Source of the DNA: Streptomyces sindenensis
Lineage (GTDB): Bacteria; Actinomycetota; Actinomycetes; Streptomycetales; Streptomycetaceae
Direction of reading: 5' to 3'
Assembly: GCF_014649035.1 (NCBI RefSeq)
Contig: NZ_BMSG01000013.1
Coordinates: 119,558-183,557, forward strand
DNA length: 64,000 nt
A program made the translations under genes and the position numbers. Positions 46,816-55,628 of the stretch are shown here, piece after piece. Below the pieces are notes generated by a model. The model did no database searches. It was not told where the DNA came from and saw only the letters and a program-made list of their open reading frames with translations. How positions within the stretch are numbered: the first letter of the stretch is position 1; every line of letters begins with the position of its first letter.

Positions 46816-48203
46816 GCGGTCTGAGCTACCGAAGTGACGTCGAGTTCCTGGAAGGCTGCAATCCACCTCTGGTGGAGCGGAACGCCGATGAATTCCTCCG
46901 CATACGCAACATGCTGGCGGAGGCTGACGAGCCCGCGGAGCGGGCCGAGAAGAAGACGCATTGGCGCAGCGAGGGAAGCCGGCGCTACGAAGCCCGCGTC
47001 GCCGAGGCACGGAAGCTGGTGGTCAACCTCGCGGAGGGTTACGGCAAGGCCGCCAGCGCGCTCCGCAGCTATGCCTTCGCGCTGACGACCGCGAAGAGCC
47101 ACTACTCCAACGGCAAGGCCAATGAGCAGGCACTGGCGACGCTGATCGCCACCAAAGGCACCGCCATCACCCGTAAGGCGCAGGATGCGGAGCCCATGCG
47201 CCAGTGGGAGGACATGCGCGGCACCACGGGGGTGCTGGACTTCTTCGCCGAGTTGACCATGGATGTGGACGACATCAAGGACGAGGCGAACCGGCTGCAC
47301 GACGCCGCCGGGGGCGATTTCCACCTCGCCAGGACAGTGGAGAAGGAGGCTCGTGACATCTGCGTGCACGCGATGAAGCAGGCATACGACCTGCTTCCGG
47401 AGTTCCGGCTGCGAGACGTCCCGCGCGTGGACGTCCACTCGGCCATATCCGCCCTGCGGAGCGAGGCCCGTGAGGCCCGCGACAACCCGCTGACCCAGCT
47501 GCCCGGCAGCGGGCCGAAGCGGGACTACGCGGCACCGGTCGGCAGTGCTCCTGTCTCCCCGATGCTCCGTGACATCAGAATGCAGCTCGCCGACCTCCCC
47601 CCGGCGAAGGACGGTTACTGGATCCCCCCGTCCTCGGACCAGGAGAAGCGGGAGTGGATCGCGGCGAACAAGGAGATCATCCAAGCCGCGGCGAGCAGAT
47701 CCGGGCTGCCCGCGGACATGGTCGCGGGCATCGCGTGGCAGGAGATCGCGGGCCAGCCGGGGTACGCGGACGATGTGGTCGACACGATTCGGGAGCAGGC
47801 CGACGCCCCCTGGGGGCTGAGCCCCATCTCGCCGGAGAACCTGCCGTGGCGTCTCGGCGGCAGTCCTGACGAGACCTCTTTCGGCCCCATCGCGATCCAG
47901 ATCCGGCGTGGGGCTGAAGTGCTCGGCTACGACCCGGACAGTTTGACCGACCACCAGCGGGCGATCGTGGAGGAATCCCTGCAGGACCCGGGACAGAACA
48001 TCTTCATCGCGTCCGGATATCTGGCGCAGCTCAAAGCGGAGAGCGAATTTGCCGACGTCCCGGCGGATGAGATGACGTCCGCTCAATACGAGGAGTTGGC
48101 GGCCCGGTACAACGGAGGTCCCTACTGGGAAGGGGACCAGGCCCAGGCATACGGCCGGGGATTCGGCAACCACCTCGAGAACGCCAGGGATGCATTGCGG
48201 TGA
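46812..48203 (+). CDS. Putative secreted muralytic effector with lysozyme-like C-terminal domain
   Basis: A 463-residue protein without a classical signal peptide. The N-terminal 200 residues are helical (SEGSRRYEARVAEARKLVVNLAEGYGKAASALRSYA), resembling the export domain of type VII-type substrates. A Pro-rich linker follows, and from about residue 270 a lysozyme/lytic-transglycosylase-like domain: catalytic Glu candidate in VAGIAWQEIAG near residue 311, SFGPIAIQIRRGAEVLGY near residue 357, and ARYNGGPYW near residue 432 matching the YNGG motif of transglycosylases. It is coupled to the small upstream gene and to a small membrane protein gene. Peptidoglycan cleavage is likely but unproven. 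Confidence 0.65.
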   Translation: MSGLSYRSDVEFLEGCNPPLVERNADEFLRIRNMLAEADEPAERAEKKTHWRSEGSRRYEARVAEARKLVVNLAEGYGKAASALRSYAFALTTAKSHYSNGKANEQALATLIATKGTAITRKAQDAEPMRQWEDMRGTTGVLDFFAELTMDVDDIKDEANRLHDAAGGDFHLARTVEKEARDICVHAMKQAYDLLPEFRLRDVPRVDVHSAISALRSEAREARDNPLTQLPGSGPKRDYAAPVGSAPVSPMLRDIRMQLADLPPAKDGYWIPPSSDQEKREWIAANKEIIQAAASRSGLPADMVAGIAWQEIAGQPGYADDVVDTIREQADAPWGLSPISPENLPWRLGGSPDETSFGPIAIQIRRGAEVLGYDPDSLTDHQRAIVEESLQDPGQNIFIASGYLAQLKAESEFADVPADEMTSAQYEELAARYNGGPYWEGDQAQAYGRGFGNHLENARDALR

Positions 48204-48529
48204 TGTTCGATCAGTACAGAATTGCACGCACTGCCGGGGACGACAGCGGTTGCCTGCGATGGGTCATGGCGGTACCGCTGACGATTCTCTACGCCCTGGC
48301 GGCCTTCTGCTGCTACACGGCACTGATCACCCGCCCCTCGGGGAGCTGGGATCAGGACGCGTACGCCGCGATCGCGCTGATGAGCTTCCTCGCCCTGGCG
48401 CTCAGCGCGCTCGGGGTCCTCGTCACGGTTGCGCCCCCGACCGTGCGACGCGCCATGGGCCCGTGGTGGCTGGCGCCGCCACTGGGCATCAGTGTGGTCG
48501 CCGCGATCCGGTGGGCGCTGGGGGGCTGA
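48200..48529 (+). CDS. Small membrane protein of the T7SS-like module
   Basis: A 109-residue protein with three membrane segments (VMAVPLTILYALAAFCCYTAL; IALMSFLALALSALGVLVTV; WLAPPLGISVVAAIRWAL). It starts GTGATG, overlapping the effector stop codon. I do not recognise the family. Its position suggests an immunity or docking partner for the preceding effector; that is a guess from context. Confidence 0.62.
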   Translation: MMFDQYRIARTAGDDSGCLRWVMAVPLTILYALAAFCCYTALITRPSGSWDQDAYAAIALMSFLALALSALGVLVTVAPPTVRRAMGPWWLAPPLGISVVAAIRWALGG

Positions 48530-48870
48530 GGGCGGGGCAGCCCGTGGCCGGGTACTCCCCGATAGGATCCCGCGCGGGCGCGGACTACGCGGTCACCCAG
48601 ATGTACTTCCGGGTCGAGGACTACCTGCGGCTGCGGGACCCGGGTCGTGGCGCCGGGGTGCGACACCCCGGTCATCCCTGTGACCATCGGCGCCAACAAG
48701 GTCGGCGTGATCGCCGCCGTGTCCCCCCGGGATCCTCCACCGCTCGCGGCAGGTCTCTGCTGCTCGGCGGCCGGTCCTGTCGGGCACTCGGGTCGACGGG
48801 CGCGCCCCGTTAGGATCAAGCCCGGGTCCTGGCCGCAGGGTTTCGGCTCAACAGCCCTTGATGCAGGGTG
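48530..48870 (+). pseudogene. Degraded coding remnant with repeated promoter-like elements
   Basis: Between the membrane-protein stop and the FAD monooxygenase there is no intact gene, but two stretches look coding in different frames: YAVTQMYFRVEDYLRLRDP (about 48582-48640) and DTPVIPVTIGANKVGVIAAV (about 48661-48720). TAGGAT elements occur at 48563-48568 and 48811-48816. This looks like one or two decayed genes of the same kind of module. I cannot name the family. Confidence 0.35.
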
Positions 48871-48959
48871 ATTTACGGCCGGTCGCGCCGCCGCCACGAC
48901 AACGGTGCCGCTGACTTGGGCCGCAACGCCCGGAATACCGAGTGAGTGGAGTGCCAGTC

Positions 48960-50177
48960 ATGCGTGGAGGCAGTGTCGCCGTGGTCGGCGGCAGCATAGC
49001 GGGGTGTGCGGCGGCTCTCGCCGCGTCGCGCGGGGGTGCCGAGCGGGTCACCGTACTGGAGCGCGCCGACGACCGGCTCCGTGACAGAGGCGTGGGAATC
49101 GCCCTCCACAGCGACCGGTACGACGAGTTGCGGGAAGCCGGATACGTGGCCCCGGAGATGCCCTGGGCGCCGCTGACCCGGCGGGTGTGGAGCGTGCGCG
49201 ACGGGGAGGCCGACCACGGCAGGGTCGTCGGCGAGCAGCCGTTCCCGTTCCGGGCCTACAGCTGGGGCTCGTTGTGGAGCGAACTGCGGCGCCGGGTGCC
49301 CGAGGGGGTGTCCTACCGGTCCGGGGCCGTCGTCACCGCCGTCGAACCGGACGCCGACGGCGCGACGCTGCGGCTCGCGGACGGGTACGAGGAGCACTTC
49401 GACCTCGTGATCGGCGCCGACGGGTACCGCTCCGTCGTCCGCGAGGCCATGTTCCCCGGTGCGGACGCCACATACGCCGGATACATCGGCTGGCGCGGCA
49501 CATCGCCGGACGTCGCCGACCTCCCCTCGGACGGCAACGACGCGCACAACATCGTCTTCCCCGGCGGACATTGCATGATCTACCGCATCCCGGACGGCTC
49601 CGGCGGGCACCGGCTCAACTGGGTGCTCTACACCGCACCCCCGCGGACCGACGGCCTCCACCCGGACCTGCGGACCCCCACCTCCCTGCCGCCGGGCCGC
49701 CTCAACTCCGAACTCACCGCACACCTGCGCGCCCTGGTCGCCGACAACTTCCCGCCGTGCTGGGCGGCCCGGGTGCTCCGCACCCCCGCCGAGACCACCT
49801 TCATCCAGCCCATCTACGACCTGGAGGTGCCGCACTACACCTCGGGCCGCCTCGCGCTCGTCGGCGACGCCGCCAGCGTGGCCCGGCCGCACATCGGCGG
49901 CGGCAGCGTGAAGGCGCTCCAGGACGCCACGGCGCTGGAGGCCGCGTGGGTGGCCGGGGGCAGCTGGAAGGAGGTCCTGGAGGGCTACGACGACCGGCGC
50001 GGAGCCGTCGGGGCCGCGATGGTCGCGCTCGCCCGCCGGATGGGCGACGCGCAGGTGGAGAACACGCCCGACTGGACCGCCATGGACCAGGCCGGGTTCG
50101 ACGCGTGGTGGCAGGCACAGAACAGCGGCTCCGACCGGCGCAGCGGCTTCGGCGGGCACAGCATGAAGGCCGGGTAG
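48960..50177 (+). CDS. FAD-dependent aromatic monooxygenase (2,6-dihydroxypyridine-hydroxylase-like)
   Basis: A 405-residue class A flavin monooxygenase. The dinucleotide motif reads VAVVGGSIAGCAAALAA, the middle motif FDLVIGADGYRSVVRE is near residue 145, and the FAD-contacting LALVGDAASVARPHIGGGSVKALQDA is near residue 300. The ARPH and GGG features resemble 2,6-dihydroxypyridine or 6-hydroxynicotinate hydroxylases. I chose the ATG at 48960 (GGAG 8 nt upstream); a GTG at 48942 would add six residues. It is alone on its strand and converges on the ABC transporter operon. The substrate is unknown. Confidence 0.85.
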   Translation: MRGGSVAVVGGSIAGCAAALAASRGGAERVTVLERADDRLRDRGVGIALHSDRYDELREAGYVAPEMPWAPLTRRVWSVRDGEADHGRVVGEQPFPFRAYSWGSLWSELRRRVPEGVSYRSGAVVTAVEPDADGATLRLADGYEEHFDLVIGADGYRSVVREAMFPGADATYAGYIGWRGTSPDVADLPSDGNDAHNIVFPGGHCMIYRIPDGSGGHRLNWVLYTAPPRTDGLHPDLRTPTSLPPGRLNSELTAHLRALVADNFPPCWAARVLRTPAETTFIQPIYDLEVPHYTSGRLALVGDAASVARPHIGGGSVKALQDATALEAAWVAGGSWKEVLEGYDDRRGAVGAAMVALARRMGDAQVENTPDWTAMDQAGFDAWWQAQNSGSDRRSGFGGHSMKAG

Positions 50178-50204
50178 GGCCGGGTCGGGCGGAAGGCGGC
50201 CCGC

Positions 50205-50933
50205 TCAGGCCCCCGGCGCCGTCAGCTCCAGCGCCGCGTGCAGCGCCGTCGCGTCGGCGCGGGCCTCCTCCCCGGACAGACGCAGCGCCATCCGCCCCGA
50301 GGTGAGGACCGTGAGCGTACGGGCGCACGCGGCGGCCTGCGCGGGGCTGGGGGACACCAGGAGAACGGCGAGGCCCTCGGCCGCCAGCGTGGTCACCAAC
50401 GCGTCGATCTGCCGCACCAGTACGGGCGCGAGGCCCTCCGTCGGTTCGTCGAGCAGCAGGACCCGCGGCGAGCCGAGCAGTGCCCGGGCCAGCGCCAGCA
50501 TCTGCTGTTCGCCGCCGGACAGATCCGTACCCCGGTTGCCCCGGCGCTCGCCCAGCCGGGGCAGCAGCTCCAGGACCCGCGCGGGGGTCCACACGCTGGG
50601 GCGGGCGGTGTCGCCCCGGCGCGGCGGACGGTGGGACAGCCGCAGATGCTCGTCGACGGTGAGCCCGGCGAACACCCGGCGGCCCTGCGGTACGAGACCG
50701 ATCCCGGCCCGGGCGATCCGGTGCGCCGGCTGCCCGGTCACATCGCGGCCGTCCAGGCGTACGGTTCCGGCGCTCGGCCGCATCAGCCCGGCGATCGTGT
50801 GGACGAGCGTCGTCTTGCCCGCGCCGTTGTGGCCGACCACGGCATGGACCGTACCGGCGGGCACCGACAGGTCGAGGCCGTGCAGGACGGTGCCGCCGTG
50901 GTAGCCCGCGGTCAGGCCGGTGAGTTCGAGCAT
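50205..50933 (-). CDS. livF: Branched-chain-amino-acid-type ABC transporter ATPase (LivF-like)
   Basis: A 242-residue ABC ATPase of the LivF type. Walker A is GHNGAGKTTL near residue 34, the signature is DLSGGEQQMLALARAL near residue 136, and Walker B is VLLLDEPTEGLAP near residue 157. The LivF-typical GLVPQGRRVFAGLTVDEHL is near residue 78. It is the last gene of a minus-strand operon, 10 nt after LivG. Confidence 0.92.
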   Translation of the reverse strand: MLELTGLTAGYHGGTVLHGLDLSVPAGTVHAVVGHNGAGKTTLVHTIAGLMRPSAGTVRLDGRDVTGQPAHRIARAGIGLVPQGRRVFAGLTVDEHLRLSHRPPRRGDTARPSVWTPARVLELLPRLGERRGNRGTDLSGGEQQMLALARALLGSPRVLLLDEPTEGLAPVLVRQIDALVTTLAAEGLAVLLVSPSPAQAAACARTLTVLTSGRMALRLSGEEARADATALHAALELTAPGA

Positions 50934-50943
50934 CGGGCGTCGG

Positions 50944-51810
50944 TCATCCTCTCGCGTCGGTGGGGGACGGGCAGACGGTCGGGATCGTCCTGGCCCGGGG
51001 TTCGTCCGGGCCCGTCGACGGGGCGGTGCCGTGATACGCCTCCCGGACCTCCGGATGGGCCAGCACCTCCTGGGTCGGCCCGTCGACCAGCACCTTTCCC
51101 GCCGCCAACACGGTCACGGACGTGGCGAGTTCGGCGACCACCTCGACATGGTGCTCGACCAGGACGACCGCGACGTCCGACGGCAGCGCGCCGATGATGC
51201 CGAGCAGCCGGCCGATGTCGCCGTCGGTCAGCCCGGCCGCCGGCTCGTCCAGAAGCAGCAGCCGGGGGTTGCCCGCCAGCGCGGCGGCGAGATCGAGCAT
51301 GCGGCGCCGACCGTGCGAGAGCGTGGCGGCCGGCCGGTGGGCGAGGTCCGCGAGGCCGACCGTCTCCAGGTGGCGGCTCGCGGACTCCTTGTGCAGCCGG
51401 TAGCGGGACGGCCTGCGCCACGCCCCGCGATGCTGGGGATGGTGCGGCCAGCCCGCCAGGACGACATTCTCCAGCACCGACAACTCCGCGATCACCGAAG
51501 GCTGTTGGAAACTGCGGGCGATGCCGAGACGGCTCCGCTTCGCCGTGGGCTTGCGGGTGATGTCGGCGCCGTCGAGAGCGATCGTGCCGTGGTCGGGCCG
51601 GTCGGTGCCCGCGATGAGGTTGAGCAGGGTGGTCTTGCCCGCCCCGTTGGGGCCGATGACGGCGTGCCGGGCCCCCGGCGCCAGCTTCAGGCTCACGTCG
51701 TCGACGGCGGTGAGCGTGCCGTACCTGCGGGTGAGCCGGTCGAGGGCGAGGACCGGAGGGGGAGCGGTGAGGGTCGGGGCGTCGGCGGTCGGTGGGGGTG
51801 TCGGTGTCAT
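50944..51810 (-). CDS. livG: Branched-chain-amino-acid-type ABC transporter ATPase (LivG-like)
   Basis: A 288-residue ABC ATPase of the LivG type. Walker A is GPNGAGKTTLLNLIAG near residue 55. LGIARSFQQPSVIAELSVLENV near residue 93 is LivG-like. The signature is degenerate: ATLSHGRRRMLDLAAAL instead of LSGGQ, as in several LivG proteins of this subgroup. Walker B is LLLLDEPAAGL. It starts at ATG 51810 overlapping the permease stop by 4 nt. Confidence 0.9.
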   Translation of the reverse strand: MTPTPPPTADAPTLTAPPPVLALDRLTRRYGTLTAVDDVSLKLAPGARHAVIGPNGAGKTTLLNLIAGTDRPDHGTIALDGADITRKPTAKRSRLGIARSFQQPSVIAELSVLENVVLAGWPHHPQHRGAWRRPSRYRLHKESASRHLETVGLADLAHRPAATLSHGRRRMLDLAAALAGNPRLLLLDEPAAGLTDGDIGRLLGIIGALPSDVAVVLVEHHVEVVAELATSVTVLAAGKVLVDGPTQEVLAHPEVREAYHGTAPSTGPDEPRARTIPTVCPSPTDARG

Positions 51811-53945
51811 GGGGAGACCTTCCCGGCGCGGGTCGGGGCGGGCACGGACGGGGGCTGCTCCTCGGCCGCTGCGGAGTCGGAGCCGTGGGAACCGCGGGGG
51901 CCGCCGGGGTCGCCGGAGATCCCGGGCGCACCCGGGGTTCCGGGAGCCCCTGTCGTACCGGAGGGCCGCCCGCTCTCGCCACCGCCGCCGGGCCCGCCAC
52001 TCCGCAGACCCGCGAGCCCGCGCGGCAGCACGTACACCGTCGCGACGAACAGCACGCCCAGCAGCAACGGCCCGTGGCCCGGCCAGGAACCGGCGACCCA
52101 GTCCCGGGTGGCGACGATGAGCCCGGCGCCCAGCAGCGCGCCGATCACCGACGTCGTACCGCCGATGACCACCGCCAGCAGGGCGAACGCGGCGATCTCG
52201 AACCCGACGTCGGCGGGCGAGAGATACTGCTGGACCGTCACCATCAGCGAACCGGCCACCCCGGCCAGCGCGCCCGCGCAGACGTGGGCCACCAGCAGAT
52301 ACCGCCCCACCGGGTGCCCGGAGGCGCGCATCCGGGCCTCGGCGCCCCGGGTGCCGGTCAGCAGCTTCCCCGCCGGGGAGTGCAGCACGAGCAGGGTGAG
52401 GGCGACGGCGACGACGGCCACGACGAGCGCGTAGTTGTACAGCTCGCTCTCCTCCAGCATCCCCTCACCGCCCCACAGCGCCCGCGTGGCCGGGAAGCCG
52501 ACGAGGCCGTCCGCGCCGCCGGTGACGGACTTGAGCTGGTTGACGACCGCCCCGGTCAGCTCGCCGATCGCAAGGGTGATCATCAGTACGGTGGTGCCAC
52601 GCGCCCGGATCACCGCGGGCCCCACGACCGCCGCGAAGGCGGCGGCGGCGAGCGCGGAGAGGACGATCTGGACGGGGCCCACGGTCCACCCGGCATCCGC
52701 GAGGTTCGCGGTGGCGTACGCGCCCACGGCGAACGGCGCGGTCTGCCCGAGGGTCGGGAGTCCGGCGTACCCGGTGAGGACGGTGACGCTGATCGCGAGC
52801 AGCCCCAGGGCCAGGGCGGAACCGGCCAGCGAGATGCTGTACGCGTCGAGCAGGGCGGGCAGGGCGATCAGCACGACGAGCAGGACGAGCAGCGGGGCCG
52901 CCTGCCACCACGCGGCCCTGCCCGGCAGCCGGGAAGACCACGCGGGGGCGCGGTCGTGCCCGGGGGGCCGGCCCAGCCGCACCGAGGGGCGCTTCGGACC
53001 GGGAAGGCGGCCCGCCAGCAGGCCCCGGAGCCGGGCGACCGGATCCGGGCCGGATCCCTCGGAACCGTGCCCCGCCCCCGCCTCTGTCGGCTCCGCGAAG
53101 CGGGAGCGCAGCACCAGGACCGCCGCCATCGCGGCGAACAGCAGATACGGCGCCAGCTCGGGCGCCACCGAGACGCCCAGCGTCTGCACCTCGCCCACGG
53201 CGACCGCCGCGAAGAAGGTCGCCCACAGCGAGCGCAGCCCGCCCAGCACGACCACCACGAGGGAGAGCATCAGCACGGTCTCGGACGTGCCGGGGCCGGG
53301 GCCGATGATCGGCGCCCCGAGCACGCCCGCCGCCCCGGCCAGCGCCCCCGCCGCCGCGAGGACACCGGTGTGCACGGCCCGGGGGCTGTGCCCGGTGGCC
53401 GCGAGCATCTGCGGATCGTCGGCGGCGGCCCGTACCGCCGCACCCATCCGGGTCCGGGTCAGCACCCACGTCCCGAACGCCGCGAGCAGCACGGCCATCA
53501 CGATGAAGCAGAGCCGGTACGCCGGATAGCGGTGCCCCAGCAGGTTCACCGAGGAGTCGAGCGCCTCGGGTACCCGGACGGGGAGTTCGTCCGCACCGAA
53601 GAACTGGATGAGCAGATCACCGCCGATCAGGGCCAGCCCGAACGTGAGCAGCGCCTGCGCGAGATGCCCACGCCGGGCCAGCGGAGCCGTCGCCGCCGAC
53701 AGCCCCGCCCCCGCCACGCACGCCGCCGCCGTACCGGCGGCCAGACCGAGGGCGAGACCGCCCCAGGTCCCGTCGCTCAGTTCGGCCCCCGTGTACGCGC
53801 CGATCGCGTACAGCGTGCCGTGCGACAGATTCAGCACACCCGCCGTGCCGAAGGCGAGACTCAGACCCGCGGCGACCACGAACAGCAGCAGCCCGAAGGC
53901 CACGCCGTCCACCGCCGGTACGAGATGGGCATCCAGGAGTTCCAT
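51807..53945 (-). CDS. Fused LivH-LivM ABC transporter permease
   Basis: A 712-residue membrane protein containing both permease subunits normally encoded separately. Residues about 1-300 are LivH (GLSLAFGTAGVLNLSHGTLYAIGAY near the N-terminus and VVLGGLRSLWATFFAAV near residue 240). After a basic linker, residues about 350-640 are LivM (ALGLLAISVTVLTGYAGLPTLGQTAPFAVGAYA; AVVIGGTTSVIGALLGAG). A Gly/Pro-rich cytoplasmic tail of about 70 residues ends the protein. It begins 1 nt after the binding-protein gene. Fusion of H and M fixes the permease heterodimer as one chain. Confidence 0.9.
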   Translation of the reverse strand: MELLDAHLVPAVDGVAFGLLLFVVAAGLSLAFGTAGVLNLSHGTLYAIGAYTGAELSDGTWGGLALGLAAGTAAACVAGAGLSAATAPLARRGHLAQALLTFGLALIGGDLLIQFFGADELPVRVPEALDSSVNLLGHRYPAYRLCFIVMAVLLAAFGTWVLTRTRMGAAVRAAADDPQMLAATGHSPRAVHTGVLAAAGALAGAAGVLGAPIIGPGPGTSETVLMLSLVVVVLGGLRSLWATFFAAVAVGEVQTLGVSVAPELAPYLLFAAMAAVLVLRSRFAEPTEAGAGHGSEGSGPDPVARLRGLLAGRLPGPKRPSVRLGRPPGHDRAPAWSSRLPGRAAWWQAAPLLVLLVVLIALPALLDAYSISLAGSALALGLLAISVTVLTGYAGLPTLGQTAPFAVGAYATANLADAGWTVGPVQIVLSALAAAAFAAVVGPAVIRARGTTVLMITLAIGELTGAVVNQLKSVTGGADGLVGFPATRALWGGEGMLEESELYNYALVVAVVAVALTLLVLHSPAGKLLTGTRGAEARMRASGHPVGRYLLVAHVCAGALAGVAGSLMVTVQQYLSPADVGFEIAAFALLAVVIGGTTSVIGALLGAGLIVATRDWVAGSWPGHGPLLLGVLFVATVYVLPRGLAGLRSGGPGGGGESGRPSGTTGAPGTPGAPGISGDPGGPRGSHGSDSAAAEEQPPSVPAPTRAGKVSP

Positions 53946-53946
53946 C

Positions 53947-55173
53947 TCAGCTGCCGAGCGTCGCCAGGTCCTGGACCATGACGTTGGCCAGCTTGGAGCC
54001 GTCGGGCCGCACCTGGCGCAGGTACCAGGTCTGCACCGGCGAGTGGGCCTTGTCGCCGAACTCCCAGGCGCCGCGCGGGCTGTCGATCTGGCCGAGACCC
54101 GCGATGGCCTTGTTGATGGTCTGCGACGTCACGTCGCCGTCCTTCGCCGCGTCGGCGATCGCCTTGTCCAGCACGGCCGCCGCGTCGTACGACGCCATGG
54201 CGTAGGTGGTCGGCTGTGTTTCGTGCTCGGCCGTCCAGTCGGCGGCGAACTTCCGGTTGGCCTCGTTGTCCAGGTCGGCCGCGTAGTTCAGGACGGAGTA
54301 GATGTCCTTCGCGGCGGGGCCCTGCGCCTGGAGCACGCTGCCCTCGGTGACGAAGGCCGTGTACAGCGGCAGATCGGCGATGTCCGACTGGGCGTACTGC
54401 TTGGCGAAGTCGATCGCGGCCTTGCCGGCGTAGAAGCAGTACACCGCCTTGGCGTCCGTCTTGGCTATCTCCGCGAAATACGGCATGAAGTTCGTCGTCT
54501 TCGGGAAGGGCGTCCAGGTGGTCTTGCCGTCGGGGTTGGCGAGCTTGCCCTTCACCCGCTTGAACTCATCGGTGAAGCCGCGGAGTTCGTCGTGGCCGCC
54601 CTGGTAGTCGGGGCCGATCGCGTAGACCGGGCCGTCGACCTTCTCCTTGATGTACGGGGCGATGGCCTTGCCCGGTTCGTCGGACAGGAAGCTCGTGGTC
54701 CACACGTACTCGATGTCCTTGACCGGCGGCCGGGCGTTCGACCCCAGGAACGGGATCTTGGCCTGCTGGGTCAGCGGCAGCACCGCGTTGACCGAGCCGC
54801 CGCCCACCAGGCCCGTCAACACGTCGACCTTGTCCTTCTTGACCAGCTTGGTGGCCGCGGGCACGGCGGTCGGCGGGCCGTCGCCCTCGTCCGCCACGAT
54901 CAGCTCGACCTTTCGGCCGCCCAGTTTGTTGCCATGGGTGTCCAGATACAGCTTGAAGCCGTCCCGCAGCTCCGTGCCGACCGGTTCGTAGGTGCCCGAC
55001 AGGGAGGCCACCAGGCCGATCTTCACGGTGTCGTCGGAGGAGCCGCTGCCGCCGCCGCTGCAACCGGTGGCGGCGGCCAGCCCGAGGGCGAGGGCGGCGG
55101 CACCGGCCGCGCGGAACCGGGCTCTGCGGTGGCGGGGAGCGGATGGGGCGAAGGGGAACATGAGCGCTCTCAT
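53947..55173 (-). CDS. ABC transporter substrate-binding lipoprotein (LivK/amide-urea type)
   Basis: A 408-residue periplasmic-type binding protein. The signal peptide ends in a lipobox AATGC near residue 38, followed by a Gly/Ser linker. The mature part starts VKIGLVASLSGTYEPVGTELRDGFKLYLD and shows the two-lobed type I fold of Liv/amide/urea receptors (VDVLTGLVGGGSVNAVLPL; TQPTTYAMASYDAAAVLDKAI). The substrate is not evident. The start may be ATG 55173 or ATG 55161, the latter preceded by GAGAG. It lies 50 nt after the roadblock gene on the same strand, so it probably belongs to the same operon. Confidence 0.9.
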   Translation of the reverse strand: MRALMFPFAPSAPRHRRARFRAAGAAALALGLAAATGCSGGGSGSSDDTVKIGLVASLSGTYEPVGTELRDGFKLYLDTHGNKLGGRKVELIVADEGDGPPTAVPAATKLVKKDKVDVLTGLVGGGSVNAVLPLTQQAKIPFLGSNARPPVKDIEYVWTTSFLSDEPGKAIAPYIKEKVDGPVYAIGPDYQGGHDELRGFTDEFKRVKGKLANPDGKTTWTPFPKTTNFMPYFAEIAKTDAKAVYCFYAGKAAIDFAKQYAQSDIADLPLYTAFVTEGSVLQAQGPAAKDIYSVLNYAADLDNEANRKFAADWTAEHETQPTTYAMASYDAAAVLDKAIADAAKDGDVTSQTINKAIAGLGQIDSPRGAWEFGDKAHSPVQTWYLRQVRPDGSKLANVMVQDLATLGS

Positions 55174-55223
55174 CGGGGGAGGGGGAGGGGAGGGAGAGGA
55201 GGCGGAACGTGGCGGTAGGGGGT

Positions 55224-55628
55224 TCAGCGCGCGGGCGGCAGGCTCGGGTCGCGGACCTCGGGGGAGAGCGAATCACCGACCTGGTTGATCAGTTCGGACA
55301 TCATGTAGCTGACCTCGCCGATGTCGGCGTCCCTGGTCGTGGTGACGAGCAGCGAGGCGCCGCTGGAGACCGCCATCGAGAACATGTAGCCGCCCTCCAT
55401 CGCGGTGAGGCTGTGCTCCACCGGGTCGGTGTCGGTCAACTGCGCTGCCGCGGAGAGCAGGTTGACGACGCCGGACGCGATGGCGGCCAGCCGCTCGGCG
55501 TCGTCGCGTTCCACGCCGGTGTACGCCAGCGCGAGTCCGTCCACGGACACGGCTATCGCCTGGGTGACTTCCGGGAGGCGCCCGGCGAAATCGCTCAGGA
55601 TCCAGCTCAGGTCGGAGGAGGTGGTCAT
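55224..55628 (-). CDS. Roadblock/LC7 domain protein (CvnB-like)
   Basis: A 134-residue roadblock/LC7 protein, typical of the second gene of actinobacterial conservons. It has LSWILSDFAGRLPEVTQAIAVSVDGLALAYTG at the N-terminus and ASLLVTTTRDADIGEVSYMM near residue 95. The ATG at 55628 overlaps the sensor kinase stop by 4 nt. In conservons such proteins work with a DUF742 protein and a small GTPase; neither is present here, and an ABC transporter operon follows instead. Confidence 0.9.
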   Translation of the reverse strand: MTTSSDLSWILSDFAGRLPEVTQAIAVSVDGLALAYTGVERDDAERLAAIASGVVNLLSAAAQLTDTDPVEHSLTAMEGGYMFSMAVSSGASLLVTTTRDADIGEVSYMMSELINQVGDSLSPEVRDPSLPPAR

